Shown here: positions 18,199-27,348 of the stretch, in pieces
Position numbering within the stretch: the first letter of the stretch is position 1
How the letters are laid out: every line of letters starts with the position of its first letter
Assembly: GCF_016907275.1 (NCBI RefSeq)
Contig: NZ_JAFBBP010000001.1
Coordinates: 1,674,001-1,738,000, forward strand
DNA: 64,000 nt
Direction of reading: 5' to 3'
Source of the DNA: Micromonospora luteifusca
GTDB lineage: Bacteria > Actinomycetota > Actinomycetes > Mycobacteriales > Micromonosporaceae
Position numbers and translations under genes: made by a program
The notes under the pieces: generated by a model
The model's database searches: none
What the model saw: only the letters and a program-made list of their open reading frames with translations
What the model was told of the DNA's origin: nothing

Positions 18199-21051
18199 TC
18201 AGGGCAGGATCCACTTTTGGTTGGCGGCGGCAGTGCAGGTCCAGAGGCGGACCACCGTGCTGTCGGCCGAGCTGTTACCGGAGACGTCGAGGCACTTGCC
18301 GGACGACGCGTTGCGTACCGTGCCGTCGGCCTGCGCGGCCCAGTTCTGCGCCCCGGTCCCGTTGCAGGTGTAGAGCTGGATCTTGGTGCCGTCGGCCGTG
18401 CCAGCACCCGCGACGTCCAGGCACTTGCCCAACGACTTGATCGTGGAGTTCGGGGTGACCGTCCAGGTCTGCGCGGCACTGCCGTTGCACGTGTAGATCT
18501 GGATCTGCGTGCCGTCGGCGGTGGCACCACTGCGCACGTCCAGGCACTTGCCGCCGAGACCCTTGATCGGGCCACCCCCGCCGGTGGGGGTTCCAGTGAC
18601 GAAGCTGAACGCGTCCAGGTCGTAGAGCGCCCCGGTGCCGGAGCCTGCGAAGGTCAGGTAGAGGGTGGTCCTGCCGGTCGGCGGGCTGCTGATCGTCCCG
18701 GTCACCGTGGCGAAGGTTTCCCAGCCGCCGGTCACCGGGACCGTGGCCGAGCCGAGCACCGTGCCGGTGGCCGAGCCGGCCCGGACCTGGAGGGTGCCAC
18801 CGGCACCCGCCGAGGAGACCCGGGCGTTGAACGAGGTCACGTTGCCCAGCCGGTACGGCTGGAACGCGATCCAGTCGCCGTTGTTGATGTCGCCGACGGT
18901 CTTGCCGCCCTCGGCCGTGGTCTTGCTGAACACGTTGATCCCGGACGAGGTGCCGTAGAACTCGGCCTGGCGGTGCCGCGGCGGCAGCGTGTGCTGGGTG
19001 TGCGTGGTCAGCCCACCAGCGTCGGTGTACTCGGCGTCGAAGATCGCGAAGATGTTCGCCGCGTCGTCGTGCTCACCGTCGACCGGGATGGTGATCGAGC
19101 CCGAGCAGCCGGTCTGTGAGGTGATCTGGTGCCCGTGCTGGTCGTGCCCGAGCACGTAGGTCATCTTGACCTTCGTGCAGTCGATCGTGCCGTCCTCCGG
19201 GTCGGTCACCGTGATGCTGAACGGCACCGTGTCGCCGAAGCTGAACAGCTGACCGTTGCCGGGGCTGTTGATGGTCACCGTGGGCGCGGTGTTGCCGACG
19301 CTGATCCGCACACTGCTGCTGCCGGTGGCACCCTGCGGATCCCGAACCGTCAACGTGGCGGTGTAGCTGCCGTTGGCGGTGTAGGTCTTCGACGGGTTGG
19401 CCGCGGTCGAGGTGGTCCCGTCACCGAAGTTCCAGGAGTACGTCAGAGCGCCTCCCTCGGGGTCGGACGAACCGGCCGAGGAGAAGGTCACCGCGAGCGG
19501 GGCGGCACCGGAGGTCCGGTTGGCGCTGGCCACCGCGGTTGGCGCCCGGTTACCGCCGCCGACGTAGTCGAAGCGGTAGAGCGCCGAGTTGACGTCACCG
19601 TTGAAGTAGCCGGTGCCGTAGTCGAGCACGTAGTACGCGCCGTCCGGGCCGAACGCCGAGTCCATCACCTGCTTGCCCACCCAGGGAAAGGTGTCGATGG
19701 CGCCCCGGGAGCCGTCGGAGTTGACGTGGATCGGCTTGATCCAGCCGCGGCCGAACTCGGTGGCGAAGAACTGCCCGTCGAAGGACTGCGGGAACTTGGT
19801 GGTGGAGGTCGACGAGGCGTTGTACCGGTAGACCGGGCCGCCCATCGGGGACTCGGAGCCGCCGCCGAACTCGGTGGGGGTGCCGGCGTCGCCGGCGTAC
19901 CGGATCCAGGCGGGCTGGGCCGGCGGCAGGGTGGTCAGGCCGGTGTTGCGGAACGAGTTGTTGGTCGGCCCGCCGTTGCAGTTGTATTTCGCACCGCTGG
20001 CGTTGGTCCCGAAGTCCCACTCGTTGTACGTCTCGGTGGAGGTGTTGGTGCCGGTGCAGTACGGCCAGCCGTAGTTGCCCGGCGCGGCGACCCGGTTGAA
20101 CTCGACCTGGCCGGACGGCCCACGGGTGGAGCTGGTGGTGCCGGCGTCCGGCCCGTAGTCACCGACGTAGACGACCCCGGTGGCCTTGTCCACGCTGATC
20201 CGGAACGGGTTGCGGAAACCCATCGCGTAGATCTCCGGGCGCGTCCTGGCCGTGCCGGGCGCGAACAGGTTGCCCGATGGGATGGAGTACGTCCCGTTCG
20301 CGTTCACCTTGATCCGCAGGATCTTGCCGCGCAGGTCGTTGGTGTTGCCCGCGCTGCGCTGTGCGTCGTACGCCGGGTTGCGGTTGGTCCGCTCGTCCAG
20401 TGGTGAGTAGCCGGACGATTCGAACGGGTTGGTGTCGTCGCCGGTGGAGAGGTAGAGGTTGCCGGCGGCGTCGAAGTCGATGTCCCCGCCGACGTGGCAG
20501 CAGAGACCGCGGTTGGCCGGCACGTCGAGCACGTCGACCTTGCTCGCCTGGTTGATCGTGAAGTCGGAGTTGAGGGTGAACCGGGAGAGCCGGTTGACGC
20601 CGTTCCAGGCCGAGAAGTCAGTGCCGGTGGCCGGCGCGTCGCCGCTGGGGGTGGAGAGCGGCGGGGCGTAGTAGAGGTAGATCTGCCGGTTGCTGGCGAA
20701 GCCCGGGTCCACGCCGACGCCCTGCAACCCCTCCTCGTCGTGCGTGTAGACCGACAGGGTGCCGATCACGGAGGTGGTGCCGTTGGCATCGGTGCGGCGC
20801 AGGGTGCCGTTGCGGGCGGTGTGCAGGACCGAGCGGTCCGGCAGCACGGCCAGCGACATCGGCTCGCCCATGTCGGTAACGCCACGGGCGAGCTCGACCT
20901 GCTGGAAGTCGGTCGCGTTGATCGGGTGCGCCTGCGCGGGGGTCGAGCCGGCACCGAGTGCGACCGTGCCGGCCGCAGCCACCAGCAACACTGCCGATCC
21001 AGCCGAGAACCATCGTCGGGATCGATGTTTGGGAGCGTCCTTCATGGACAT
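18199..21051 (-). CDS. Secreted PQQ-type sugar dehydrogenase with PKD, CBM6 and ricin-lectin domains
   Basis: 950 residues with a signal peptide (SAGSAVLLVAAAGTVALGAG, cut near AQAH). A six-bladed glucose/sorbosone dehydrogenase propeller spans about 48-505, with GEPMSLAVLPDRS, a CCHVGGDIDFDAAGNLYLST segment, YAMGFRNPFRIS and NYGWPYC, all typical of the GSDH family. A PKD domain follows (APTAVASANRTSGAAPLAV, SDPEGG, WNFGDG; about 510-590), then a linker, a CBM6-type module (about 690-815) and a ricin B lectin (about 822-950). It should oxidise a sugar outside the cell using PQQ or a similar cofactor; no PQQ synthesis genes are nearby. Acceptor and substrate are unknown. Confidence 0.85.
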   Translation of the reverse strand: MSMKDAPKHRSRRWFSAGSAVLLVAAAGTVALGAGSTPAQAHPINATDFQQVELARGVTDMGEPMSLAVLPDRSVLHTARNGTLRRTDANGTTSVIGTLSVYTHDEEGLQGVGVDPGFASNRQIYLYYAPPLSTPSGDAPATGTDFSAWNGVNRLSRFTLNSDFTINQASKVDVLDVPANRGLCCHVGGDIDFDAAGNLYLSTGDDTNPFESSGYSPLDERTNRNPAYDAQRSAGNTNDLRGKILRIKVNANGTYSIPSGNLFAPGTARTRPEIYAMGFRNPFRISVDKATGVVYVGDYGPDAGTTSSTRGPSGQVEFNRVAAPGNYGWPYCTGTNTSTETYNEWDFGTNASGAKYNCNGGPTNNSFRNTGLTTLPPAQPAWIRYAGDAGTPTEFGGGSESPMGGPVYRYNASSTSTTKFPQSFDGQFFATEFGRGWIKPIHVNSDGSRGAIDTFPWVGKQVMDSAFGPDGAYYVLDYGTGYFNGDVNSALYRFDYVGGGNRAPTAVASANRTSGAAPLAVTFSSAGSSDPEGGALTYSWNFGDGTTSTAANPSKTYTANGSYTATLTVRDPQGATGSSSVRISVGNTAPTVTINSPGNGQLFSFGDTVPFSITVTDPEDGTIDCTKVKMTYVLGHDQHGHQITSQTGCSGSITIPVDGEHDDAANIFAIFDAEYTDAGGLTTHTQHTLPPRHRQAEFYGTSSGINVFSKTTAEGGKTVGDINNGDWIAFQPYRLGNVTSFNARVSSAGAGGTLQVRAGSATGTVLGSATVPVTGGWETFATVTGTISSPPTGRTTLYLTFAGSGTGALYDLDAFSFVTGTPTGGGGPIKGLGGKCLDVRSGATADGTQIQIYTCNGSAAQTWTVTPNSTIKSLGKCLDVAGAGTADGTKIQLYTCNGTGAQNWAAQADGTVRNASSGKCLDVSGNSSADSTVVRLWTCTAAANQKWILP

Positions 21052-21237
21052 CTGTGCTGCCCCTTCCTGACGATTGACTGCCAGGCGGGCGCGCGCCGTC
21101 GCGCCGGATGCCGTAGCGGTGATGGTGGGGGTCGTGGGTTACCGCGCCGCCGGTTCACCTCGACGAAACATTGTCGTGTTGGTCACGACACTAAGTCAGG
21201 AGTTTCGATGTGTCCATACCTTCCGGCGATTCAGCAT

Positions 21238-21265
21238 CAACTTTCGTCGATCTGATCGAAAGTTG
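21238..21265. promoter_or_regulatory. Inverted repeat, operator or terminator candidate
   Basis: Perfect 9-bp arms CAACTTTCG / CGAAAGTTG spaced by 10 bp, four bases after the stop of the polyprenyl synthetase and about 190 bp upstream of the dehydrogenase. The CGAAA...TTTCG pattern resembles glycoside-hydrolase operators of actinomycetes. There is no U-run, so an operator for the dehydrogenase is as likely as a terminator for the ebo operon. Confidence 0.45.
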
Positions 21266-21268
21266 CGA

Positions 21269-22336
21269 TCAGGCGCGGCGGTCGATCGTCTGTCCGGCCA
21301 GTGCGACCAGCGCCGCACGTGCCTCGTCGGCCACCACCGCGCTCCGCAACGCGGCGAGCGCGGCCTCGGTCCGGACCCGGATCATCTGCTCGATCCGCTC
21401 CAGGGCACCGGTCGCCTCGATGATCGCGCGCAGCTCCGCCGCGCCGTCGGCGTCCAGGGCCGGGTTGCCGAACAGCTCCCGCAGCCGGATGGTCTGCCCC
21501 CGGTCGGCGGCACTGCGGGCCAGCGCCATCATCACCGTCGGCTTGCCCTCCCGCAGGTCGTCCAGGACCGACTTGCCGGTGATTGCCGGGTCCCCGAAGA
21601 CACCCAGCACGTCGTCGCGGAGCTGGAACGCGTCGCCCAACGGGTCGCCGAACTCACCAAGCGCGGCGATCAGCTCCGGCCCCGCGCCGGCCAGGGCCGC
21701 CCCGATCTGCAGTGGCCGGGTCACCGTGTACCGGGCGGCCTTCATCCGGATCACGGTCAGCGCGCTGGCCACCGAGCCGTCACCCACGCCCGAGACCAGG
21801 TCCAGGTACTCCCCCGCGATCACCTCGGTACGCATCAACGCGAACACGCCGTACCCCCGGTGCACCTGTTCGGTGCTCAGCCCACACTCGTGGAACATCT
21901 GATCCGACCATGCCGCGCAGAGGTCCCCGCAGAGCAGCGCGGTGTTGCGGCCGTACGCCTCCGGGTCGCCGCGCCACGACGAACGGGCGTGCAGATCGGC
22001 GAAGAGCCGGTGCACCGACGGCTCACCCCGCCGGCGGTCGCTGCCGTCCAGGATGTCGTCGTGGATCAGCGCGAACGCATGGAACAGCTCCAGGGCCGCC
22101 GCGGCCACCACGATCGGCGTGCCGTCGGCAGCCCCCGCCCCGCGCCAGCCCCAGTAGCAGAACAGTGGGCGTAACCGCTTCCCGCCGGCCAGCACGAACC
22201 GTTGCAGCGCGGTGAACACGCCGCGCGGCGCGCCGTCCGGCCAGTCCGGGCCCTGCCGCTCGAGGAACCCGGCCAGCTCCGCGTCGAAGCGCGCCCGCAG
22301 CCCGCTCGCGTCGGTGGGCGCGACCGTAACCGTCAT
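21269..22336 (-). CDS. Polyprenyl (isoprenyl diphosphate) synthetase
   Basis: 355 residues, cytoplasmic. It has the first Asp-rich motif (HDDILDGSDRRRGE) and the second (QLRDDVLGVFGD), plus the GGKRLRP substrate loop and KPTVMMALA. It condenses isopentenyl diphosphate with an allylic primer to make a C15-C40 prenyl diphosphate. It starts inside the stop of the phosphodiesterase gene (ATGA overlap), so it is the last gene of the ebo-type operon. It probably supplies the prenyl donor for the UbiA-like enzyme seven genes upstream. Confidence 0.92.
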   Translation of the reverse strand: MTVTVAPTDASGLRARFDAELAGFLERQGPDWPDGAPRGVFTALQRFVLAGGKRLRPLFCYWGWRGAGAADGTPIVVAAAALELFHAFALIHDDILDGSDRRRGEPSVHRLFADLHARSSWRGDPEAYGRNTALLCGDLCAAWSDQMFHECGLSTEQVHRGYGVFALMRTEVIAGEYLDLVSGVGDGSVASALTVIRMKAARYTVTRPLQIGAALAGAGPELIAALGEFGDPLGDAFQLRDDVLGVFGDPAITGKSVLDDLREGKPTVMMALARSAADRGQTIRLRELFGNPALDADGAAELRAIIEATGALERIEQMIRVRTEAALAALRSAVVADEARAALVALAGQTIDRRA

Positions 22337-23748
22337 GCCCCCTCCCCCGACCCGTCCGTACCGCCGGCACCCAGCCCGGCCAGCTCCAGCAGCAGCGCCT
22401 TGACGTCGGTGGCCGCGATCCGGTCCCGGGCGGCGCTCGGGTCGGAGCAGAGCAGCACCGGGGCGTCCGCCGGGTCGTCCGGCAGCCGCCCGTGCGAGCC
22501 CCGCACCGCCTGCGCGCCGGCATCCAGGCCGACAGCGCTCATCAGGTAGCGCATGCCGAGCTTCTTGCGGGCCAGGGCCACCCCGGCGCGGGTCTTCGCG
22601 GCACCGGGGTTGGCCGGGTCGAAGAACAGCTCCGCCGGGTCGTAACCTGGCTTACGGTGGATTTCGACGAGCCGCGCGAAGTCCGGCGCTCGGGCATCGT
22701 CCAGCCAGTAGTAGTACGTGAACCAGGCATCCGGCTCGGCCACCAGCACCAGCTCACCGGCACGCGGATGGTCCAGACCGTGCGCGGCCTTGCCCTCGGC
22801 GTCGAGCACCTCGGCCACCCCGGGCAGATTGGCGCAGAGCTTCGCCACCGCCGGCACGTCGGCCGGATCCTTGACGTAGACGTGGGCGACCTGATGGTCG
22901 GCGACCGCGAACGCCTTCGACGTCCACGGGTCCAGGTATTCCATGCCGGCCTGGGTGTGCACCCGCAGCAGCCCCTCGGCGCGCAGCAGTCGGTTGACGT
23001 CCACCGGCCGGGACACGTCGGTGATGCCGTACTCCGACAGCACCACCACCGTGGCGTCCCGGGCCCGGGCGGCGTCCAGCAGCGGGCCGAGCACCGCGTC
23101 CAGCTCGGCTGCCGCCGCGGCGGCCTGGGCCGACGAGGGACCGAAGCGTTGCAGGTCGTAGTCCAGGTGCGGGACGTAGACCAGGGTGAGGTCGGGTGAC
23201 ACGTCGGCCAGGATCTGCTCGGCCGCCTGGCAGATCCACCGCGACGACGGCAGCCCGGCCGTCGGCCCCCAGTAGGTGAACAGCGGGAAGGTGCCCAGCC
23301 GGCCGGTGAGCGCGTCGTGCAGCTCCGGCGGGTCGGTGTAGCAGTCCGGCTCCTTGCGCCCGTCGGCGTAGTAGACCGGACGGGGCGTCACCGTCCAGTT
23401 GACGTCCGCGCCCATCGCATACCACCAGCAGACGTTGGCGACGGTGTAGCCCGGCTCGGCCTTGCGGGCCGCCTGCCAGAGCTTCTCCCCGCCGACCAGC
23501 GCGTTGTGCTGCCGCCACAGCAACACCTCACCCAGCTCACGGAAATACCACCCGTTGCCGACGATCCCGTGCCCGCTGGGTGGTTCGCCGGTGAGGAAGG
23601 TGGACTGCACCGAGCAGGTCACCGCGGGCAGCACGGTGCCCAGCTCGGCCCGGAAGCCGCCGTCGGCGACACCCCGCAGTCGAGGCATGTGTGCCAGTAG
23701 TCGGGGCGTCAACCCCACCACGTCGAGGACCACCAGTCGCCGGCTCAT
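22333..23748 (-). CDS. Type I phosphodiesterase / nucleotide pyrophosphatase (alkaline phosphatase superfamily), EboF-like
   Basis: 471 residues from the ATG at 23748, which overlaps the eboE stop by 4 bp. MSRRLVVLDVVGLTPRLLAH carries the first metal Asp; TCSVQSTFLTGEPPSGHGIV carries the nucleophile Thr and the GH-GI motif. Further metal ligands follow (YVPHLDYDLQRFGP, LSEYGITDV, AVADHQVAHVYV). No signal peptide, so it acts in the cytoplasm. Members hydrolyse phosphodiester or pyrophosphate bonds, and a homologue forms part of ebo clusters. The frame stays open far upstream of this ATG, but that part overlaps eboE and is not coding. Confidence 0.85.
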   Translation of the reverse strand: MSRRLVVLDVVGLTPRLLAHMPRLRGVADGGFRAELGTVLPAVTCSVQSTFLTGEPPSGHGIVGNGWYFRELGEVLLWRQHNALVGGEKLWQAARKAEPGYTVANVCWWYAMGADVNWTVTPRPVYYADGRKEPDCYTDPPELHDALTGRLGTFPLFTYWGPTAGLPSSRWICQAAEQILADVSPDLTLVYVPHLDYDLQRFGPSSAQAAAAAAELDAVLGPLLDAARARDATVVVLSEYGITDVSRPVDVNRLLRAEGLLRVHTQAGMEYLDPWTSKAFAVADHQVAHVYVKDPADVPAVAKLCANLPGVAEVLDAEGKAAHGLDHPRAGELVLVAEPDAWFTYYYWLDDARAPDFARLVEIHRKPGYDPAELFFDPANPGAAKTRAGVALARKKLGMRYLMSAVGLDAGAQAVRGSHGRLPDDPADAPVLLCSDPSAARDRIAATDVKALLLELAGLGAGGTDGSGEGA

Positions 23749-24944
23749 CGCGTCACCCCCATGCTCACGGATCGCTCTGCGGTCAGGCCGAGGCCGACCA
23801 GTTCGTCCCGGGCGAAGGCCAGCTCGGCGGCGATGCCGGTGGCCAACTCCGCGTCGGTGCCGGGCCGCCGGGCGGCCGGCAGCACCCCCCAGGTGTACGT
23901 CTCGACGTCGAGGTGGTCGCAGCCGGCGGTCGGGCCATCGAAGAGCGCTCTCAGGGCCGCGCGGAGCACCGGCAGGGTCGAGCCGAGCGGCTCCTCGGGT
24001 GGGGCGTGCAGGGGCACGTGGTAGTGCACCCGCCACGGGCCGGGCAGCGCCCGGTCCAGCGCCTCGTCCAGGTCGTCGGCCGCGTACGCCGGGTCGGCCG
24101 GGTCGGCCAGACCGGCGCAACCGCCACCCCGGGTCTGGTGCAGGAAGCGTGGCTCCACCCAGCGGCGCAACGCCTCGGCCCCGCCCTCCGGGTCGGCCGC
24201 CTCGACGGCGGCGGAGACCTGCACCTTCACCACGGGCAGCCCGGCGGCCCGCAGACGTTCCAGTGCCTCGGCCGGTTCCTCCCAGGCGCAGGCCAGGTGG
24301 GCCAGGTCGACGCAGACGCCCAGCCGCTCGGTGTCCATCCCGGACAGCAGCTCGGCGGCCTGACCGGTGCTCTCCACGACGCAGCCGGGCTCCGGTTCGA
24401 ACGCCACCCGCACGACCCGGCCGGTGTCCTGCTCGACTGCGGCCAGGCCGGCGGCCAACTGGTCCAGTCGGTGTCGGGCGGCGTCGGCCCGACCGGTGTC
24501 CCACGGCTGCCGCCAGGCCAGCGGCAGCGTGGAGATCGAACCCCGGGCCGCGTCGTCGGGCAGCAGGTCGGCAAGCACCCGGGCCAGGTCCAGCGTGTAC
24601 GTCAGACGCTGCTCGGTGGTCCAGTCCGGGTGGTACACATCCTGCTTGACCACCGGCGCCTGGAAGGCCGCGTACGGGAAGCCGTTGAGGGTGACCACCT
24701 CCAGACCACGCGCGTTCAACTCGGTGCGCAACCGGCGGCGTAGCGTCGGGTCGGCGGCCAGCTCGGCGGCGACCGGGGCGGCCAGCCACAGGCCGAGCCC
24801 GAGCAGGTCACTGCCGAGCGCCTCGCGGACCGGCACCGCGTAGGTGTCCAGTTGACCGAGGATGCCGGCGAGATCCTCGGCGGGGTGCACGTTGGTGCAG
24901 TAGCCGAGGTGGACGGTGTCGCCACCGGCATGTCGCAGCCGCAT
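23745..24944 (-). CDS. eboE: Metabolite traffic protein EboE
   Basis: 399 residues. The ATG at 24944 shares one base with the TatD-gene stop (TGATG), which fixes the start. TIM-barrel protein of the xylose isomerase/AP endonuclease type. It opens HLGYCTNVHPAEDLAGILGQ, the hallmark of EboE, with VVTLNGFPYAAFQAPVVKQD near 95, AFEPEPGCVVES near 185, LGVCVDLAHLACAWEEP near 213 and HYHVPLHAPPEEPLG near 310. In cyanobacteria EboE belongs to a set needed to move a scytonemin precursor to the periplasm. Its reaction is not known. Confidence 0.88.
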   Translation of the reverse strand: MRLRHAGGDTVHLGYCTNVHPAEDLAGILGQLDTYAVPVREALGSDLLGLGLWLAAPVAAELAADPTLRRRLRTELNARGLEVVTLNGFPYAAFQAPVVKQDVYHPDWTTEQRLTYTLDLARVLADLLPDDAARGSISTLPLAWRQPWDTGRADAARHRLDQLAAGLAAVEQDTGRVVRVAFEPEPGCVVESTGQAAELLSGMDTERLGVCVDLAHLACAWEEPAEALERLRAAGLPVVKVQVSAAVEAADPEGGAEALRRWVEPRFLHQTRGGGCAGLADPADPAYAADDLDEALDRALPGPWRVHYHVPLHAPPEEPLGSTLPVLRAALRALFDGPTAGCDHLDVETYTWGVLPAARRPGTDAELATGIAAELAFARDELVGLGLTAERSVSMGVTR

Positions 24945-25801
24945 CAGCTGCCGCCGCGCAGGATCGAGTTGCCGGTCTGCGGGTCCACGGCGGCGGCGAC
25001 GTCCAGGTCGCTGAGGTCGAGCCGCCCCGACTGCCCGTAGAACTCCACCGGGTTTCGCCACAGCACCTTGTCGACGTCGTCGTCGCTGAAGCCGGCCAGC
25101 AGCATCGCCTCGCCGGTGGCCCGGGTCAGCAGTGGGTCGGAGCGTCCCCAGTCGGCTGCCGAGTTGACCAGCATCCGTTCCGTGCCGTACTCCCGCAGCA
25201 GGTCCACCATCCGCTGCGGGGTCATCTTGGTGTCCGGGTAGATGGAGAAGCCCAGCCAGCAACCGCTGTCTCGGACCAGCTTGACGGTCACCTCGTTGAG
25301 GTGGTCGACCACCACGCGACCCGCGTCGATGCCGGATTCGGCGACCACGGCGAGGGTCCGCTCGCATCCGCGCGCCTTGTCCCGGTGCGGGGTGTGCACC
25401 AGCGCCGGCAGGTCGTACGCCACGGCCAGCGCCAACTGCGCCGCGAACGCCTCGTCCTCCTCGGGCGTCATCGAGTCGTACCCGATCTCGCCGACCGCCA
25501 CGACGGCGTCCTTGTCCAGGTAGCGAGGCAGCAGGTCGAGGACGGGACGACAGCGTGGGTCGTTGGCCTCCTTGGGGTTCAGCGCCACGGTGGCGAAGTG
25601 GCGCACCCCGAACTGCCCGGCCCGGAACGGCTCCCAGCCGATCAGCGAGTCGAAGTAGTCGGTGAACGAGGCGGCGCTGGTGCGCGGCTGGCCCAGCCAG
25701 AACGCCGGCTCCACCACCGCGCGTACTCCGGCGGCGGCCATCCGTTCGTAGTCGTCGGTGGTGCGTGAGGTCATGTGGATGTGGGGGTCGAAGATGCGCA
25801 T
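24944..25801 (-). CDS. TatD-family metal-dependent hydrolase, EboB-like
   Basis: 285 residues, cytoplasmic. MRIFDPHIHMTSRTTDDYER carries the HxH metal motif; further ligands are in VGEIGYDSMTPEE (E near 132), LVHTPHRDKARG (H near 155), VDHLNEVT (H near 180) and NSAADWGRSDP (D near 225). The fold is the amidohydrolase TIM barrel of TatD. The gene abuts eboA without a gap and overlaps eboE by one base. A TatD-like hydrolase is a standard ebo cluster member; substrate unknown. Confidence 0.85.
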   Translation of the reverse strand: MRIFDPHIHMTSRTTDDYERMAAAGVRAVVEPAFWLGQPRTSAASFTDYFDSLIGWEPFRAGQFGVRHFATVALNPKEANDPRCRPVLDLLPRYLDKDAVVAVGEIGYDSMTPEEDEAFAAQLALAVAYDLPALVHTPHRDKARGCERTLAVVAESGIDAGRVVVDHLNEVTVKLVRDSGCWLGFSIYPDTKMTPQRMVDLLREYGTERMLVNSAADWGRSDPLLTRATGEAMLLAGFSDDDVDKVLWRNPVEFYGQSGRLDLSDLDVAAAVDPQTGNSILRGGS

Positions 25802-26410
25802 TCACGCCTCCCGGGGCAGTGCGGCGGTGAGCCGGTCGAGCAGGTCGGTGGCGTCGGCGGGCAACTCCCGGCCGGCGGCGTGCCGTTCGGCGGCCAGTGC
25901 GGCCAGCATCGCCGCCAACTCCCCGTCCGCCCGGGTTTCCAGGTCGGCCACCGTGGCGAGGGCGACACCGCTGAACACACACTTGAGCACCGCCTGCCGC
26001 CAGGCGGCCGGGTCGAGGTGCCGGGCGTAGGGGCCGAGCGCGGCGGCGACCAGTCGGGTGTCGTTGGTCCGGATCGCGTCGTGCAGCAGCGGCACACCGG
26101 CGGCGCCGATCGGCAGCAGCGGCAGGGCCCGCAGCACCGCCCGGCGCTCCGCCGCGTCGCCGTGCTGGTAGAGGCGCTCGGCGTACGCCGAGTGGTCGCC
26201 GGGCAGGCTGGTGAGCAGCAGCACCCGGGCCGCGTCGTCGGCGGTCCAGCCGGGGGCGTCGGGCAGCGCGGCCCGACCGCAACGCCGGCCGGCGGCGGGG
26301 AAGAGTCGGGTGATCGCGGTGGGCTCGACCGTGACCCGGCGCAGCGCCGCATCCAGCCAATCGGGATCGGGTACGCCTCGCAGGGCGGCCCGTAGTGAAT
26401 CCGGTGTCAT
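25802..26410 (-). CDS. eboA: EboA domain protein
   Basis: 202 residues from the ATG at 26410, with AGGAGACGGG upstream. All-helical protein beginning MTPDSLRAALRGVPDPDWLD. It includes LPGDHSAYAERLYQHGDAAE (about 82-101), LHDAIRTNDTRLVAAALG and a FSGVALATVADLETRADGEL segment typical of EboA, followed by a final helical tail. No catalytic motif is visible; probably a structural or adaptor member of the ebo set. Placement between the isomerase and TatD genes supports the call. Confidence 0.82.
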   Translation of the reverse strand: MTPDSLRAALRGVPDPDWLDAALRRVTVEPTAITRLFPAAGRRCGRAALPDAPGWTADDAARVLLLTSLPGDHSAYAERLYQHGDAAERRAVLRALPLLPIGAAGVPLLHDAIRTNDTRLVAAALGPYARHLDPAAWRQAVLKCVFSGVALATVADLETRADGELAAMLAALAAERHAAGRELPADATDLLDRLTAALPREA

Positions 26411-26430
26411 CCCGTCTCCTTCCCTTGCTG

Positions 26431-27348
26431 CTACGCAGGCACCCCAGGTATGTGTGCGGGCACCTCGTCCTCCGTGCGGCCGGCCAGTGCGGCGGCGCGG
26501 AGAAACTCGATCGACCGGGCGGCCACAGCGGGTGCGGCGTGCGAGTCGCGGGGCAACTCCACCGCGACCAGCCCGCGGTAGCCGGCTGCCGCCAGGGCCG
26601 CCAGCACCGGCGGGAAGTCGATCTCCCCGACACCGAACTCCAGGTGCTCGTGCACACCCCGGCGCATGTCGTCGATCTGCACGTTGACCAGGTGCCCGGC
26701 CACCTCGGCGACGCACTGCGGCACCGGCCACGGCTCCAGGCACCGGCAGTGGCCGATGTCAAGGGTGATGCCGAACCGGGCCGGGTCACCGAGCGCGGCG
26801 TGCAGCCGGCGCCAGTCGGCGATGTCCTGCACCAGCATCCCCGGCTCCGGTTCGAAGCCGAGGGTGACGCCGGAGGCGTCGGCCACGTCGACCACGCTGG
26901 CGCAACCGGCCACCAGCCGGTCCCAGGCGCACTGCGGCGACACCGCCTCGGGCCGGACACCGGCCCAGAACGAGACCGCCTCCGCGCCCAGGTCGGCGCC
27001 GATCCGGACTGCCCGGCGCAGAAACTCGATCCGCCGGGTCGGGTCGTCGTGCAGCAACGTCGGGGCGTGCTTGTGCCACGGGTCGAGCAGGTAGCGGGCA
27101 CCGGTTTCGATCACCACCGCCAGACCCAGCTCGTTCAACCGGCGGCCGACGGCGGCGACCCGGCGCGTGAGCCCGGGCGCGAACGGGTCCAGGTGGTCGT
27201 GGTCCAGGGTGAGCGCCACCCCGTCGTACCCGAGGTCGGCGAGGACGGCGAGCGCGTCGTCGAGACGGTGGTTGGCGAAGCCGTTCGTGCCGTACCCGAG
27301 GCGCAACGTGGTGGCGTCGACGGCCGGCCGCGGCGCGGGGACGCTCAT
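26431..27348 (-). CDS. Sugar phosphate isomerase/epimerase in ebo operon
   Basis: 305 residues from the ATG at 27348, overlapping the prenyltransferase stop by 4 bp. A second TIM-barrel (AP-endonuclease-2 type) protein: TLRLGYGTNGFANHRLDDAL at the start, DGVALTLDHDHLDPF near 43, EAVSFWAGVRPE near 117, LGFEPEPGMLVQD near 160, GITLDIGHCRCLEP near 185 and LVAVELPRDSHAAP near 260, giving the usual Glu/Asp/His/Glu metal set. Resembles EboE in opening and in FEPEPG, so the two may be distant paralogues acting in successive steps. Confidence 0.83.
   Translation of the reverse strand: MSVPAPRPAVDATTLRLGYGTNGFANHRLDDALAVLADLGYDGVALTLDHDHLDPFAPGLTRRVAAVGRRLNELGLAVVIETGARYLLDPWHKHAPTLLHDDPTRRIEFLRRAVRIGADLGAEAVSFWAGVRPEAVSPQCAWDRLVAGCASVVDVADASGVTLGFEPEPGMLVQDIADWRRLHAALGDPARFGITLDIGHCRCLEPWPVPQCVAEVAGHLVNVQIDDMRRGVHEHLEFGVGEIDFPPVLAALAAAGYRGLVAVELPRDSHAAPAVAARSIEFLRAAALAGRTEDEVPAHIPGVPA

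Noticed and set aside
15937..19119. Very long open frame on the plus strand opposite the ThuA and PQQ-type dehydrogenase genes
   Set aside because: It is antisense to two clearly recognised secreted enzymes and is rich in Arg/Gly/Val runs, typical of GC-rich reading frames without selection.
24945..27101. Extension of the eboE frame upstream through the TatD, EboA and isomerase genes
   Set aside because: It overlaps three recognised genes; the eboE ATG is fixed by TGATG coupling.
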